This document shows positions 1 to 6,782 of a stretch of 10,946 nucleotides of DNA, in pieces. The notes under the pieces are model-generated. The model was not told the origin of the DNA and searched no databases. It saw only the letters and a program-made list of their open reading frames with translations. The stretch's first letter is position 1; every line of letters begins with the position of its first letter. A program made the position numbers and the translations under genes. This DNA comes from Clostridia bacterium (GTDB lineage Bacteria > Bacillota > DULZ01): assembly GCA_012520135.1 (NCBI GenBank), contig JAAYOX010000171.1, forward strand, positions 1 to 10,946. The letters run 5' to 3'.

Positions 1-762
1 GGAATCAGTACCAGTATGTTTAAAGATGATTAGAGGTAGTACGGTGGACATTTCTCCTTTACTGGCAGAACGATCGTGCTCATACATATTGAGTATTGCT
101 TCCCATAACAGCATAAGGTCGTCTTCGTTAAAACCGGTCATTTCCGCAAGATTTGCACTGACAAAACCCCGTCCCTCATATAGGCCGTAAGGGATAAGTT
201 GTTTGCGGCCCATAGTGCGGAGTTCATCTTCAGGTTGTTGGGCCTCCCATGCTTCATAATCTTTATAGGAAACTATACCTTTTTTGTTTATATTTTCTGC
301 TACTGCCATTCTGGTAATAGAGATATCAAGGGGTAGTATTGGATCGTAAGAACGTAAGAAAGTCAATTGAACCGGACCTCTGACTTGTCCCGCATTCGGT
401 CCTGTAGATAAAACGGCTCCAAATGTGCGAACATCAAAAAAGTTTTGACAAAGCCATTGTTGTGACTGGGCTATCTTATCTTTGGTTTTTTCCATTTTAG
501 TGTTTCCGGTTTCTTCATGGGCTTTAGCGATAAATTTGTTAATATTGGTGGACTGCTGTATTATAATGCCGTAGGGTCCCTTGTTTCCTTTGGCAACCTG
601 TACATAGTTGCGTATGCGCCGCTTTATGGCAACATCGCTAATTAACCCTCTCATATCCTGAGGATCCATTCGAGGGGAATTACCCATATCGGGGTCTCCA
701 TTGGGATTTCCGTTCTTGCACTCTACGAAATACATGAATTCATAACGGTTATTGATTGACAT
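1..762 (-). CDS. cas7c: Cas7c (Csd2), type I-C Cascade backbone subunit, 3' end cut off by window edge
   Basis: Cas7 subunits polymerise along the crRNA spacer and form the backbone of the type I-C Cascade effector. The visible 254 codons form an open frame from an ATG at 762 with no stop before base 1, so the C-terminus lies outside the window; family members are usually about 280-300 residues. The N-terminus has the Csd2/Cas7 signature: YFVECKNGNPNGDPDMGNSPR, followed by LISDVAIKRRIRNYV, and further on GPVQLTF, ITRMAVA and the late LIIFKHTG segment. A GGAGGG ribosome-binding site six bases upstream supports the start. It follows cas8c by 12 bases in the same operon. Identity is very secure from sequence resemblance and context. 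Confidence 0.96.
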   Translation of the reverse strand, partial: MSINNRYEFMYFVECKNGNPNGDPDMGNSPRMDPQDMRGLISDVAIKRRIRNYVQVAKGNKGPYGIIIQQSTNINKFIAKAHEETGNTKMEKTKDKIAQSQQWLCQNFFDVRTFGAVLSTGPNAGQVRGPVQLTFLRSYDPILPLDISITRMAVAENINKKGIVSYKDYEAWEAQQPEDELRTMGRKQLIPYGLYEGRGFVSANLAEMTGFNEDDLMLLWEAILNMYEHDRSASKGEMSTVLPLIIFKHTGTDS

Positions 763-774
763 AATTGACCCTCC

Positions 775-1173
775 TTAATTTTTATTGTCTGTGTCAATAT
801 TTGCGTTATCACTTTTCTTTGAACCAGCAAATAGTTCAGCCCTTTGCTGGTAGTACCCTAAGGCAAACAAGCTTTGCTCTTCCAAAGTCAGGCTGCTGGG
901 CAATTTATCTCCCAATTGAACCATAATACTTCCCAGCAATTGTTCGTACCGAATGGCTGCACGTTTGTCGAGCTTGTCCAAATGATACTGGGCGCCTCTT
1001 ACAAGACGACCTAATACTAAGGCCGGTGTGGTGCTTGCGGCAGCATAGTACCTTTGTATCACTCCCGCTCCTACATCCCCCAGGGCTCTATTTTGCAATG
1101 AGGCTAAAACTGCCATTAAGCGACCTGCATGATAGGTCGGGGATGGATGTTCAGGATTAAGGTATGGTTTCAT
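775..1173 (-). CDS. cas11c: Cas11c, small subunit translated from an internal start inside cas8c
   Basis: Type I-C systems are known to make their small Cascade subunit (Cas11c) by internal translation from the 3' part of cas8c; several copies line the Cascade belly and stabilise target binding. Here an ATG at 1173, in frame with cas8c, is preceded by AAGGAGG with exactly seven bases between the GGAGG (complement of 1181-1185) and the ATG. It is as good a ribosome-binding site as those of the operon's full genes and is unlikely by chance inside a coding sequence. The product would be 132 residues, starting MKPYLNPEHP, alanine- and leucine-rich and predicted mostly helical by eye, matching the expected size. 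It shares the cas8c stop codon. The motif is seen; the function is inferred from the family. Confidence 0.85.
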   Translation of the reverse strand: MKPYLNPEHPSPTYHAGRLMAVLASLQNRALGDVGAGVIQRYYAAASTTPALVLGRLVRGAQYHLDKLDKRAAIRYEQLLGSIMVQLGDKLPSSLTLEEQSLFALGYYQQRAELFAGSKKSDNANIDTDNKN

Positions 1174-2529
1174 CTGCTTTCCTCCTTGGTTCATTTTTCT
1201 TATCAGCCAAGCTTTTAGCAAAGCACAGGCAATTCGGTCCAGATTATCTGAAGATGTATCCTCATCTTGATGAATTCTTGACCGGATATAAGCAAGAGAC
1301 TTGCTGGCAACTGTATCCGGTAATGGCAGGTTGTTTACAATGCTTCGCCAAAGTCTTGGCATTAAAGGTGGTAATTCTGCACTGATTCTTTGAAATATTT
1401 TGCTATCGTTTTTTCTGTAAGAGACTAACCGTGTTAAGGCTGCTGAAAGCTTAAAATCATTGGCTAATCCCTTGCCATTGGGGGAGACCAGTGTTAGGTC
1501 CTCAAACCACTGTTTTATATTAGTAGCTAATTCTTTGTATTCTCCTTGAAGCCAATCCCTGACCATGATTCTTCCGCCGGCTCCGGAAATCTGGAGGATA
1601 TAATAACGATTATTGAGTAAGTCAGGCCGCTGGCCGTCTTTAATGGCAGTTAGCAGTTTTTCCACTTTGGCTAAGGCATGGGCTTCCTCTGCTTGTGGAT
1701 TGTCAAGATCATCTATGTCGAAAAGATCGTCTTCATCCGGAATAGGTTCTTTGTACCAGGTTAAAAACATGGTGCCTGCCAAAGGAGCCGGTGCTTTGTT
1801 AATTAGATGTTGTAGTGCGTTCCGGTAAGTTGCAGCGGCTACTTCAGAGCAAGCGGCGTTTTCCGATTGGGACAACCCGAAAGAAGTAAAGGCATCTTTA
1901 TCAAATCCGATTAAAGCGGCACCACTTGACTGACCGCCAACTCGAGTTAAGCCTCCTATTTTGCCGTGGGTTGCTAAAGGTACTATTTTTTCCCCGCTCA
2001 GAAAACAGATCATCTCAGCTTGATTTTCATTGCGGGATTTGAGTGTTTGTCTAAATTCTTGCCACCAATCGTGCCATGAATCCAGTTCTATCGGATAGAC
2101 ATCGCCTACACGAAAAGTGATGGCATCATTTTTATTTCCTTTTTTAGTTTGAAATGTGGCTTGGATTTCAGCGAGAGCTTTTTGATTTTGTAGTGTCTTG
2201 CTGATTATTTTTAAGAGAGGTTCTACGTCTCCGGCTTCCTGCAACAAATTAATAAAAAAGGCATGTTTTTCTATAGCCTTTTTATTGTCACCTAAGGCTA
2301 AAATTACTTCGGCAGTATCCAAAATGAAATGGCTTCTGGTGATTCCTCCGGCAATCAGCTCTCCTTGGTCAAGATCCGGTGCCAAGGGAAAAGGCCTGTT
2401 GTCTTCAATCAGGTCAATAAATTTTCCATCTTCCGAGAGAGCAATAATCCACTTGGCTGTTTTTGCTTTGAAGCCGGGAAGGGTTGCAATATCATATTTG
2501 GCTGCATAATTGGCTAACTCATGGAGCAT
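775..2529 (-). CDS. cas8c: Cas8c (Csd1), large subunit of type I-C Cascade
   Basis: Cas8c is the large subunit that recognises the PAM and helps open target DNA in type I-C Cascade. Family hallmarks are visible around residues 170-240: MICFLSGEK, then IGGLTRVGGQSSGAALIGF and a SENAACSEVAAATYRNAL stretch, matching the Csd1 pattern of a TGE/SGE motif followed by AQSSGAALVSF. The frame can be opened upstream to a GTG at 2538, but that codon overlaps the Shine-Dalgarno sequence itself. The ATG at 2529 lies eight bases after GGAGG (2538-2542 on the other strand) and gives MLHELANYAAKYD, like the usual Csd1 N-terminus. I therefore choose 2529 (584 residues). It starts 16 bases after the cas5c stop. 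The last 132 codons are probably also translated separately as Cas11c. Confidence 0.96.
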   Translation of the reverse strand: MLHELANYAAKYDIATLPGFKAKTAKWIIALSEDGKFIDLIEDNRPFPLAPDLDQGELIAGGITRSHFILDTAEVILALGDNKKAIEKHAFFINLLQEAGDVEPLLKIISKTLQNQKALAEIQATFQTKKGNKNDAITFRVGDVYPIELDSWHDWWQEFRQTLKSRNENQAEMICFLSGEKIVPLATHGKIGGLTRVGGQSSGAALIGFDKDAFTSFGLSQSENAACSEVAAATYRNALQHLINKAPAPLAGTMFLTWYKEPIPDEDDLFDIDDLDNPQAEEAHALAKVEKLLTAIKDGQRPDLLNNRYYILQISGAGGRIMVRDWLQGEYKELATNIKQWFEDLTLVSPNGKGLANDFKLSAALTRLVSYRKNDSKIFQRISAELPPLMPRLWRSIVNNLPLPDTVASKSLAYIRSRIHQDEDTSSDNLDRIACALLKAWLIRKMNQGGKQMKPYLNPEHPSPTYHAGRLMAVLASLQNRALGDVGAGVIQRYYAAASTTPALVLGRLVRGAQYHLDKLDKRAAIRYEQLLGSIMVQLGDKLPSSLTLEEQSLFALGYYQQRAELFAGSKKSDNANIDTDNKN

Positions 2530-2545
2530 CCGTTTCACCTCCTTT

Positions 2546-3250
2546 TCAGCTTGGTTTTCTCACTTCGGGACTTTCCCAAGGGGGAACATGGAGAATACCG
2601 TTTTCCAATTTTGCTTTAAACAGGCTAATAAAGGGTTTGGCGTTGCCTATATTTACCTGGTCTAGATCGAAGACATCGTACAGCATCCAACCCAGATCAA
2701 TAGTCTCGTTGATAGGTTGTCTTTCATCGTCACCGGGGGCAAAATAGCCGGCAAATTCCCGGCAGCCTAAGTATGGCTGGTAAAAACACTTGCCGCTTTG
2801 AATGCGTCTGTTGGCTTGGCTGATTAAAGCTTTTTCTCGGTTCAACATATTGGGACGAGGTTGTAGATAAGCATGGATCCGGTAATGCACATCCTTTAAA
2901 GCGATGGTTTGTCGCTGGGTCCGGCCTTTAGCGTCCGTGCCGTACAATTCTCGGGTAGCATCAACAATAATCGGTTCCAGTTCACCTCCCTTTTGCACAG
3001 CAACTCGGACAGCTCTTTCGCTGATTTTGTCCTTCACTTCATTTCGCCTTAGCGGAATGAATTGAATAGGCTTTAATACTTCGATTTTTGTGACTCTCCA
3101 GGAGAATTCAACCGGTTTGGCGTAAATAGCGTCTAACACTCCCCGGGCAGCGGACGGTGTCATTACCGGGTAGCTCAGCCTTTCCACCTTTGCTTCCGGA
3201 CGGGTAAAACAGGCAAAGTCCCCCCAAATTTCGACAACGAACTGATTCAT
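2546..3250 (-). CDS. cas5c: Cas5c (Cas5d), type I-C crRNA-processing and Cascade subunit
   Basis: In type I-C systems Cas5c replaces Cas6: it cuts pre-crRNA at the base of the repeat hairpin, leaves an 11-base 5' handle and stays bound as a Cascade subunit. The 234-residue protein has the family N-terminus (VEIWGDFACFTRPEAKVERLSY), the PSAARGVLDAIYAKP helix, LKDVHYRIHAYL at about 118-129 and the QPYLGCREFAGYF segment at about 158-170. Tyr43 lines up with catalytic Tyr46 of the Bacillus halodurans enzyme. The Lys-His pair used by that enzyme is not obvious here: the matching stretch reads NREKALIS (residues 137-144), with no histidine. A GGAGG six bases upstream of ATG 3250 supports the start. 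It sits between cas3 (17-18 bases) and cas8c. Confidence 0.95.
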   Translation of the reverse strand: MNQFVVEIWGDFACFTRPEAKVERLSYPVMTPSAARGVLDAIYAKPVEFSWRVTKIEVLKPIQFIPLRRNEVKDKISERAVRVAVQKGGELEPIIVDATRELYGTDAKGRTQRQTIALKDVHYRIHAYLQPRPNMLNREKALISQANRRIQSGKCFYQPYLGCREFAGYFAPGDDERQPINETIDLGWMLYDVFDLDQVNIGNAKPFISLFKAKLENGILHVPPWESPEVRKPS

Positions 3251-3268
3251 CTTTCTCCTCCTTTCCTA

Positions 3269-5497
3269 TTAGTCAGCAATGTAGCCATAAGCATGCTGTT
3301 CCTCGGTAGGCTTCACCAGGCCAAGTCTTTCATTATACAGCTCAAAACTATTTAATATGAACCAATCGGTACGTTTGTCATTAATGGTGACAGGGTCTAA
3401 ATAGCTTATTAGCTTATCATGTTTTTTTAGACGATATCCCACACTCAAGGGGCGGGCTTTTTTAATCCAATCCCGGGAAAACTCGCCTACGTTGGCTAGG
3501 TATCTCAATTCGTCGAAGGTTTCAATTTCCTCGGAATACGGCACAAGGATATTGATGGTAGTGTCGGGTATCCAGCGATATTCATGGGCAACTTTTAGGA
3601 AATCATATTCTTCAAAAGCTTTGGCCAGGTTTACTTTGTCGAAGCGATGCAAGTTATCCAAAAAGAAACGATGATAATACTCTCTAATGCTCTCCGGATC
3701 GTTTAATTCCAGTTCACCGTAGCGTTCTAGCATAACTTGAACCTCAAAAGCACCTTTTCCATAAGTCGGGTCTGGAAAGCGTTCATCTTCCTTAGGTGGG
3801 CGGAAGACTATCACTTTACCGAATGGCAACAATCCCTGCCGGTTACAGCGTCCGGCCGCCTGAACAATTGCTTCCAATGGGCCTAGTGTTCTCCAAACAA
3901 CAGGAAAATCCAAATCTACACCGGCTTCCACGCATTGAGTGGAAATAAGGCGGCATTTAGACTGTTCTTTGACTTCTTGGATAACTTTAAGTCGATGAGC
4001 CGGGCACATGTCGGTAGACAGAAAGAAAAGTTTTTCATCCTGGTTCGGACACTCTTTGACAAGTTGGTAAAGAGTTCGGGCTTGTTTTTTGGTGTTGACG
4101 ACAGCTAACGCCTGAGGCTTTTTCGCTATTTCCTTGGCAATATTTTCCCAGGTTTCATGGCTTCTCCAACTGACTTTGATTTTTCTTGTCCTTTGGAATA
4201 AATTCAGTTCTTTGGGGATTAATTCATTTGGCTGCCAGCCTTTAGTAGTGTGCTGTTTTACTTTGTCATGAAAAACTTCAAAAGGCGGTTGGGTGGCGGT
4301 AGAAAAAACCGTTGAGCAGCCAAAGCGATCAACCAAATAACTTAGAGCTGCTAAGGTATAAACGGCCAATGGTGGGGGAATTGATTGTGCTTCGTCAAAT
4401 AGAATAATGGAATTGGCAATGTTGTGGAGACGACGACAAGGACTGGAACGATTGGCGAAAAGTCCTTCGAAAAAGCGGATAGTGGTGGTTACGATGATTG
4501 GTGCATCCCAGTTTTCTGCTAGGAGTCTTTGTTCTTCAGGTAATTCTGCTTGGCTATGGTCTTCCAATATTAGCGTACTTCCCCAATCTTTGAAGACTTC
4601 CCGGTAAACTTGGGCGTTTTGTTCAATAATGTTTAAATAAGGCAAGACAAAGATAATTCTTCTTATTTGATGGGTGGCAGCATGTTGAAGGGCAAAGGCC
4701 AGCATTGCCAGGGTTTTTCCTGCTCCTGTAGGGGCTGTAAGGGTGTAAATGCCTTTAGGTTTTTTGCCGCCGTTTAGGCAGGCATTGAACAGATCGTTTC
4801 TCAGGGAATTTATTTCTTCATTAGCAGTAGATGTTCGTCGGAGACTGTCCATATAGTTGAGGAGAGATGTCAAAAGGATGTTTGGCTTCAGTACTGCCCC
4901 GGCAGGTCGGTAGTGGTAGCCTCCTTTTTCATGGCTTGCATAATGGGCTTCGGTGGCCAGGAAGTCTGCGTCTACCAAAGCGGAAAACAGCATTCTGACA
5001 TATAACATTGCTGCGACCTGGCGGTGTGCCATGTATTCTGCTGGGTAGTCGCTATAGATGGTGTCGGGTAATTCCAACCGGTCTTTTCTAAACCATTCAA
5101 GCAGAGCCGGAATATCCCTTGAAGAATATGTTTTGTTTTGCAAAGAAATTGGCTGTGTCATTTTCAACGATTCTTTTAAGTGGCCGGAAACCCCAATTTG
5201 CAAGCCATCATGATGCCCTTGAATAGCTAATGCACCGGCTATTCCGGCTGCTTTGTAACGCATCAACATTGCTGCAGCACCGGGGGTGGCGTGATCCACA
5301 TGATGAGCCTTTCCTTCCAGTACATCATCAAATAAGGCTGTATATTTGCCTATATCATGGAGTTTACCAGTGGCTTTTCCTTCTGCCTCCCGACCCCAAA
5401 CAGCAGAGAATTGAGCAACCAGCTTGGCGGTTTCCCGGAGATGCTCACATACCGGCTCCTTAAACCCGCCTTTGTTTTCCTTATGTGCATAGTACAT
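3269..5497 (-). CDS. cas3: Cas3 HD nuclease-helicase
   Basis: Cas3 is recruited by target-bound Cascade and unwinds and degrades the DNA. The 742-residue protein is complete and has both halves fused. The N-terminal HD nuclease shows His19, KLHDIGK with His47-Asp48 and Lys51, HHVDH at 65-69, GHH at 94-96 and VDADFL at 175-180. The superfamily 2 helicase follows: Walker A APTGAGKT at 255-262, DEAQ at 368-371, STATQ at 399-403, STQCVEAGVDLDFP at 519-532 and QAAGRCNRQG at 546-555. No key motif is missing. The ATG at 5497 has a GGAGG (complement of 5507-5511) nine bases upstream. It is the first gene of the operon, and its leader contains a lone CRISPR-like repeat. Confidence 0.97.
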   Translation of the reverse strand: MYYAHKENKGGFKEPVCEHLRETAKLVAQFSAVWGREAEGKATGKLHDIGKYTALFDDVLEGKAHHVDHATPGAAAMLMRYKAAGIAGALAIQGHHDGLQIGVSGHLKESLKMTQPISLQNKTYSSRDIPALLEWFRKDRLELPDTIYSDYPAEYMAHRQVAAMLYVRMLFSALVDADFLATEAHYASHEKGGYHYRPAGAVLKPNILLTSLLNYMDSLRRTSTANEEINSLRNDLFNACLNGGKKPKGIYTLTAPTGAGKTLAMLAFALQHAATHQIRRIIFVLPYLNIIEQNAQVYREVFKDWGSTLILEDHSQAELPEEQRLLAENWDAPIIVTTTIRFFEGLFANRSSPCRRLHNIANSIILFDEAQSIPPPLAVYTLAALSYLVDRFGCSTVFSTATQPPFEVFHDKVKQHTTKGWQPNELIPKELNLFQRTRKIKVSWRSHETWENIAKEIAKKPQALAVVNTKKQARTLYQLVKECPNQDEKLFFLSTDMCPAHRLKVIQEVKEQSKCRLISTQCVEAGVDLDFPVVWRTLGPLEAIVQAAGRCNRQGLLPFGKVIVFRPPKEDERFPDPTYGKGAFEVQVMLERYGELELNDPESIREYYHRFFLDNLHRFDKVNLAKAFEEYDFLKVAHEYRWIPDTTINILVPYSEEIETFDELRYLANVGEFSRDWIKKARPLSVGYRLKKHDKLISYLDPVTINDKRTDWFILNSFELYNERLGLVKPTEEQHAYGYIAD

Positions 5498-5500
5498 TCT

Positions 5501-5528
5501 GGTTAACCTCCTTTTTTCATCCCTCCTT
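5501..5528 (-). promoter_or_regulatory. Tandem ribosome-binding sites and five-codon mini-ORF before cas3
   Basis: Two Shine-Dalgarno sequences lie in a row on the minus strand: AAGGAGGG (complement of 5521-5528) and AAAGGAGG (about 5507-5514). The second has normal spacing to the cas3 ATG. The first runs directly into an ATG (5520) that opens a five-codon frame, MKKGG then TAA, ending five bases before cas3. The spacing of the first site to this ATG is too short for efficient initiation, so translation of the mini-ORF is doubtful. Confidence 0.4.
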
Positions 5529-5559
5529 ATAGTAATTGCGAAAGCCTCAATTAATTAGA

Positions 5560-5591
5560 GTTTCAATCCACACCCTTAAAGGGTGATCTAC
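5560..5591 (-). repeat. Solitary type I-C-like CRISPR repeat in the cas3 leader
   Basis: Read on the minus strand, this is a 32-base sequence starting GTAGATCACCC and ending GGATTGAAAC, the length and 3' end typical of type I-C repeats. It contains a hairpin, CACCC-TTTAA-GGGTG (up to seven paired bases with a one-base tip), followed directly by TGGATTGAAAC, an intact 11-base handle of the kind Cas5c leaves on crRNAs. The 5' end (GTAGAT) departs from the GTCGCAC seen in many I-C repeats. No other copy lies one repeat-plus-spacer length (about 67 bases) away on either side, so it is not an array. It is oriented with the cas operon and ends 62 bases before the cas3 ATG. It may be a regulatory element or an array remnant. 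Confidence 0.8.
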
Positions 5592-5659
5592 GAGATACTT
5601 ATTAATTACTTAGAAACAATATTCTGTATGCTTTTCTTTTTTCCTGCCGAATGGCTAGA

Positions 5660-5689
5660 ATTTTACCTTTTTTCAGGCATTTTCTCCAA
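5660..5689 (-). promoter_or_regulatory. Candidate sigma-A promoter of the cas operon
   Basis: On the minus strand, TTGGAG (complement of 5684-5689) and TAAAAT (complement of 5660-5665) are separated by 18 bases. The -10 matches the consensus at five of six positions; the -35 only at the TTG. Transcription would start near 5653, giving a leader of about 155 bases that includes the solitary repeat. A weaker alternative -10, TATAAG, lies downstream of the repeat near 5528-5533 and would leave the repeat untranscribed. Neither has been tested. Confidence 0.4.
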
Positions 5690-5714
5690 TGAACCATAAA
5701 ATTTACTATTGGAG
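5684..5714. repeat. Inverted repeat CTCCAAT / ATTGGAG overlapping the candidate cas -35
   Basis: CTCCAAT at 5684-5690 and ATTGGAG at 5708-5714 form perfect 7-bp arms separated by 17 bases. The left arm contains the candidate -35 element of the cas operon promoter. The long spacer makes a stable RNA hairpin unlikely; an operator bound by a dimeric regulator is possible but unproven. Confidence 0.35.
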
Positions 5715-6067
5715 CAGGAAAATGTCGACGGACAGCAAGTATTAAAGATACTGCTGGTTTATGAGTATTTGGTAACTGCCCAGGGCGAAATAAGTTACTT
5801 TCAGAAGAAGGGTTGACTAATTATAGTCTCGGGTCTATCGATTATGTTCCTTGGCAAATATTATTAGGTGCAGAGAAAAACACCTTTTCAAATCTGGTAC
5901 AATAGGAGTGCAACCAATTTGGCCCATTATTTTACTCCTAACGACGGCTCTGACGTTAACTGATGCAGAAATCATTCGGATATACGGTCTGTGTTAGAGA
6001 AGCTAAACCTTTCTAATATGGATAAACCTAATTTGAAATTATGGACCGAATAATTGGAGGTGTAACC

Positions 6068-6742
6068 ATGGGATTAACAAAGGAACAAGTGGCAGCTTTA
6101 ATCGATCATACCCTGCTGAAACCCACAGCCACTGTGACCGATATCCGGGCCCTTTGTCAGGAAGCGAAGGAATACGGTTTTTATTCTGTCTGTATTAATC
6201 CCTGCTATGTAAAAACTGCGGCTGATTATCTTAGAGGTACGGATATTAAAGTTTGTACTGTCATTGGCTTTCCTTTAGGCGCTAATACTATGGAACAAAA
6301 GAAAAGGGAAACAGCAGAAGCGATTCAAAACGGTGCCGGCGAAGTGGACATGGTCATCAATCTTGGAGCAGTTAAAGCCGGAGATTGGGAATATGTAAGA
6401 CAGGATATCCGCGGGGTAGTGGAAGCCGCCCGGGGTAATGCTTTGGTAAAAGTGATCCTGGAAACGGGCCTGTTGAATTCGGATGAGATTACCAAAGCTT
6501 CCCTGACGGCCAAGGAAGCAGGTGCTCATTTCGTCAAGACATCCACCGGTTTTTTAGGAAGCGGTGCTTCCGTGGAGGCTGTGTCCCTGATGAGGAAAGC
6601 AGTAGGTGAGAAGCTGGGGGTTAAGGCTTCCGGTGGAATCCGGAATTTGGTACAATTACAGGAGATGGTAGCCGCGGGAGCTACCCGGATTGGAAGCAGT
6701 TCAGGAGTAGCTATCGTGTTGGAGACGGACGACGAACAGTAA
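6068..6742 (+). CDS. deoC: Deoxyribose-phosphate aldolase
   Basis: DeoC cleaves 2-deoxyribose-5-phosphate to acetaldehyde and glyceraldehyde-3-phosphate, the last step of deoxyribonucleoside catabolism. All the key residues of this class I aldolase TIM barrel are visible: LIDHTLLKP near the N-terminus, Asp94 in GEVDMVIN, the Schiff-base Lys157 in HFVKTSTGF and Lys186 in GVKASGGIR, matching Asp102, Lys167 and Lys201 of the E. coli enzyme. The frame opens at an ATG at 6041, but that lacks a ribosome-binding site; the ATG at 6068 follows GGAGG (6056-6060) by seven bases and gives MGLTKEQ, 224 residues, the normal family length. It is followed 40 bases later by deoB, its pathway partner. Confidence 0.97.
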   Translation: MGLTKEQVAALIDHTLLKPTATVTDIRALCQEAKEYGFYSVCINPCYVKTAADYLRGTDIKVCTVIGFPLGANTMEQKKRETAEAIQNGAGEVDMVINLGAVKAGDWEYVRQDIRGVVEAARGNALVKVILETGLLNSDEITKASLTAKEAGAHFVKTSTGFLGSGASVEAVSLMRKAVGEKLGVKASGGIRNLVQLQEMVAAGATRIGSSSGVAIVLETDDEQ

Positions 6743-6782
6743 ACGCCTGGGTACAAGCTTTGATTACGGCGGAGGGACGGAT

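Larger units (their letters stand above)
5592..6040. other. Non-coding divergent intergenic region between cas3 leader and deoC
   Basis: This stretch of about 450 bases holds no convincing gene. Besides the candidate cas promoter and the inverted repeat at 5684-5714, I see a TTGACT at 5813-5818 with a poor TATCGA 17 bases on (a possible deoC promoter), a TAATAT at 6014-6019 without a good -35, and a second 7-bp inverted repeat, TAGGAGT (5903-5909) / ACTCCTA (5934-5940). An open frame at 5700-5816 of about 38 codons lacks a start codon with a ribosome-binding site; its opening residues, NLLLEQENVDG, loosely recall a protein C-terminus, so it could be a gene relic. No tRNA, riboswitch or further CRISPR repeat was recognised. 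Confidence 0.5.

Noticed and set aside
2530..2538. GTG start for cas8c, three codons upstream
   Set aside because: The GTG overlaps the Shine-Dalgarno sequence; ATG 2529 has ideal spacing and the family-like N-terminus.
5540..5660. A complete CRISPR array next to cas3
   Set aside because: Only one repeat is present; I looked for a second copy about 60-75 bases to each side and found none.
5941..6040. Riboswitch or purine-responsive leader before deoC
   Set aside because: I could not find the conserved core bases of any riboswitch class I know; only short weak inverted repeats are present.
6041..6067. Upstream ATG for deoC
   Set aside because: No ribosome-binding site precedes it, and it adds nine residues beyond the usual DeoC N-terminus.
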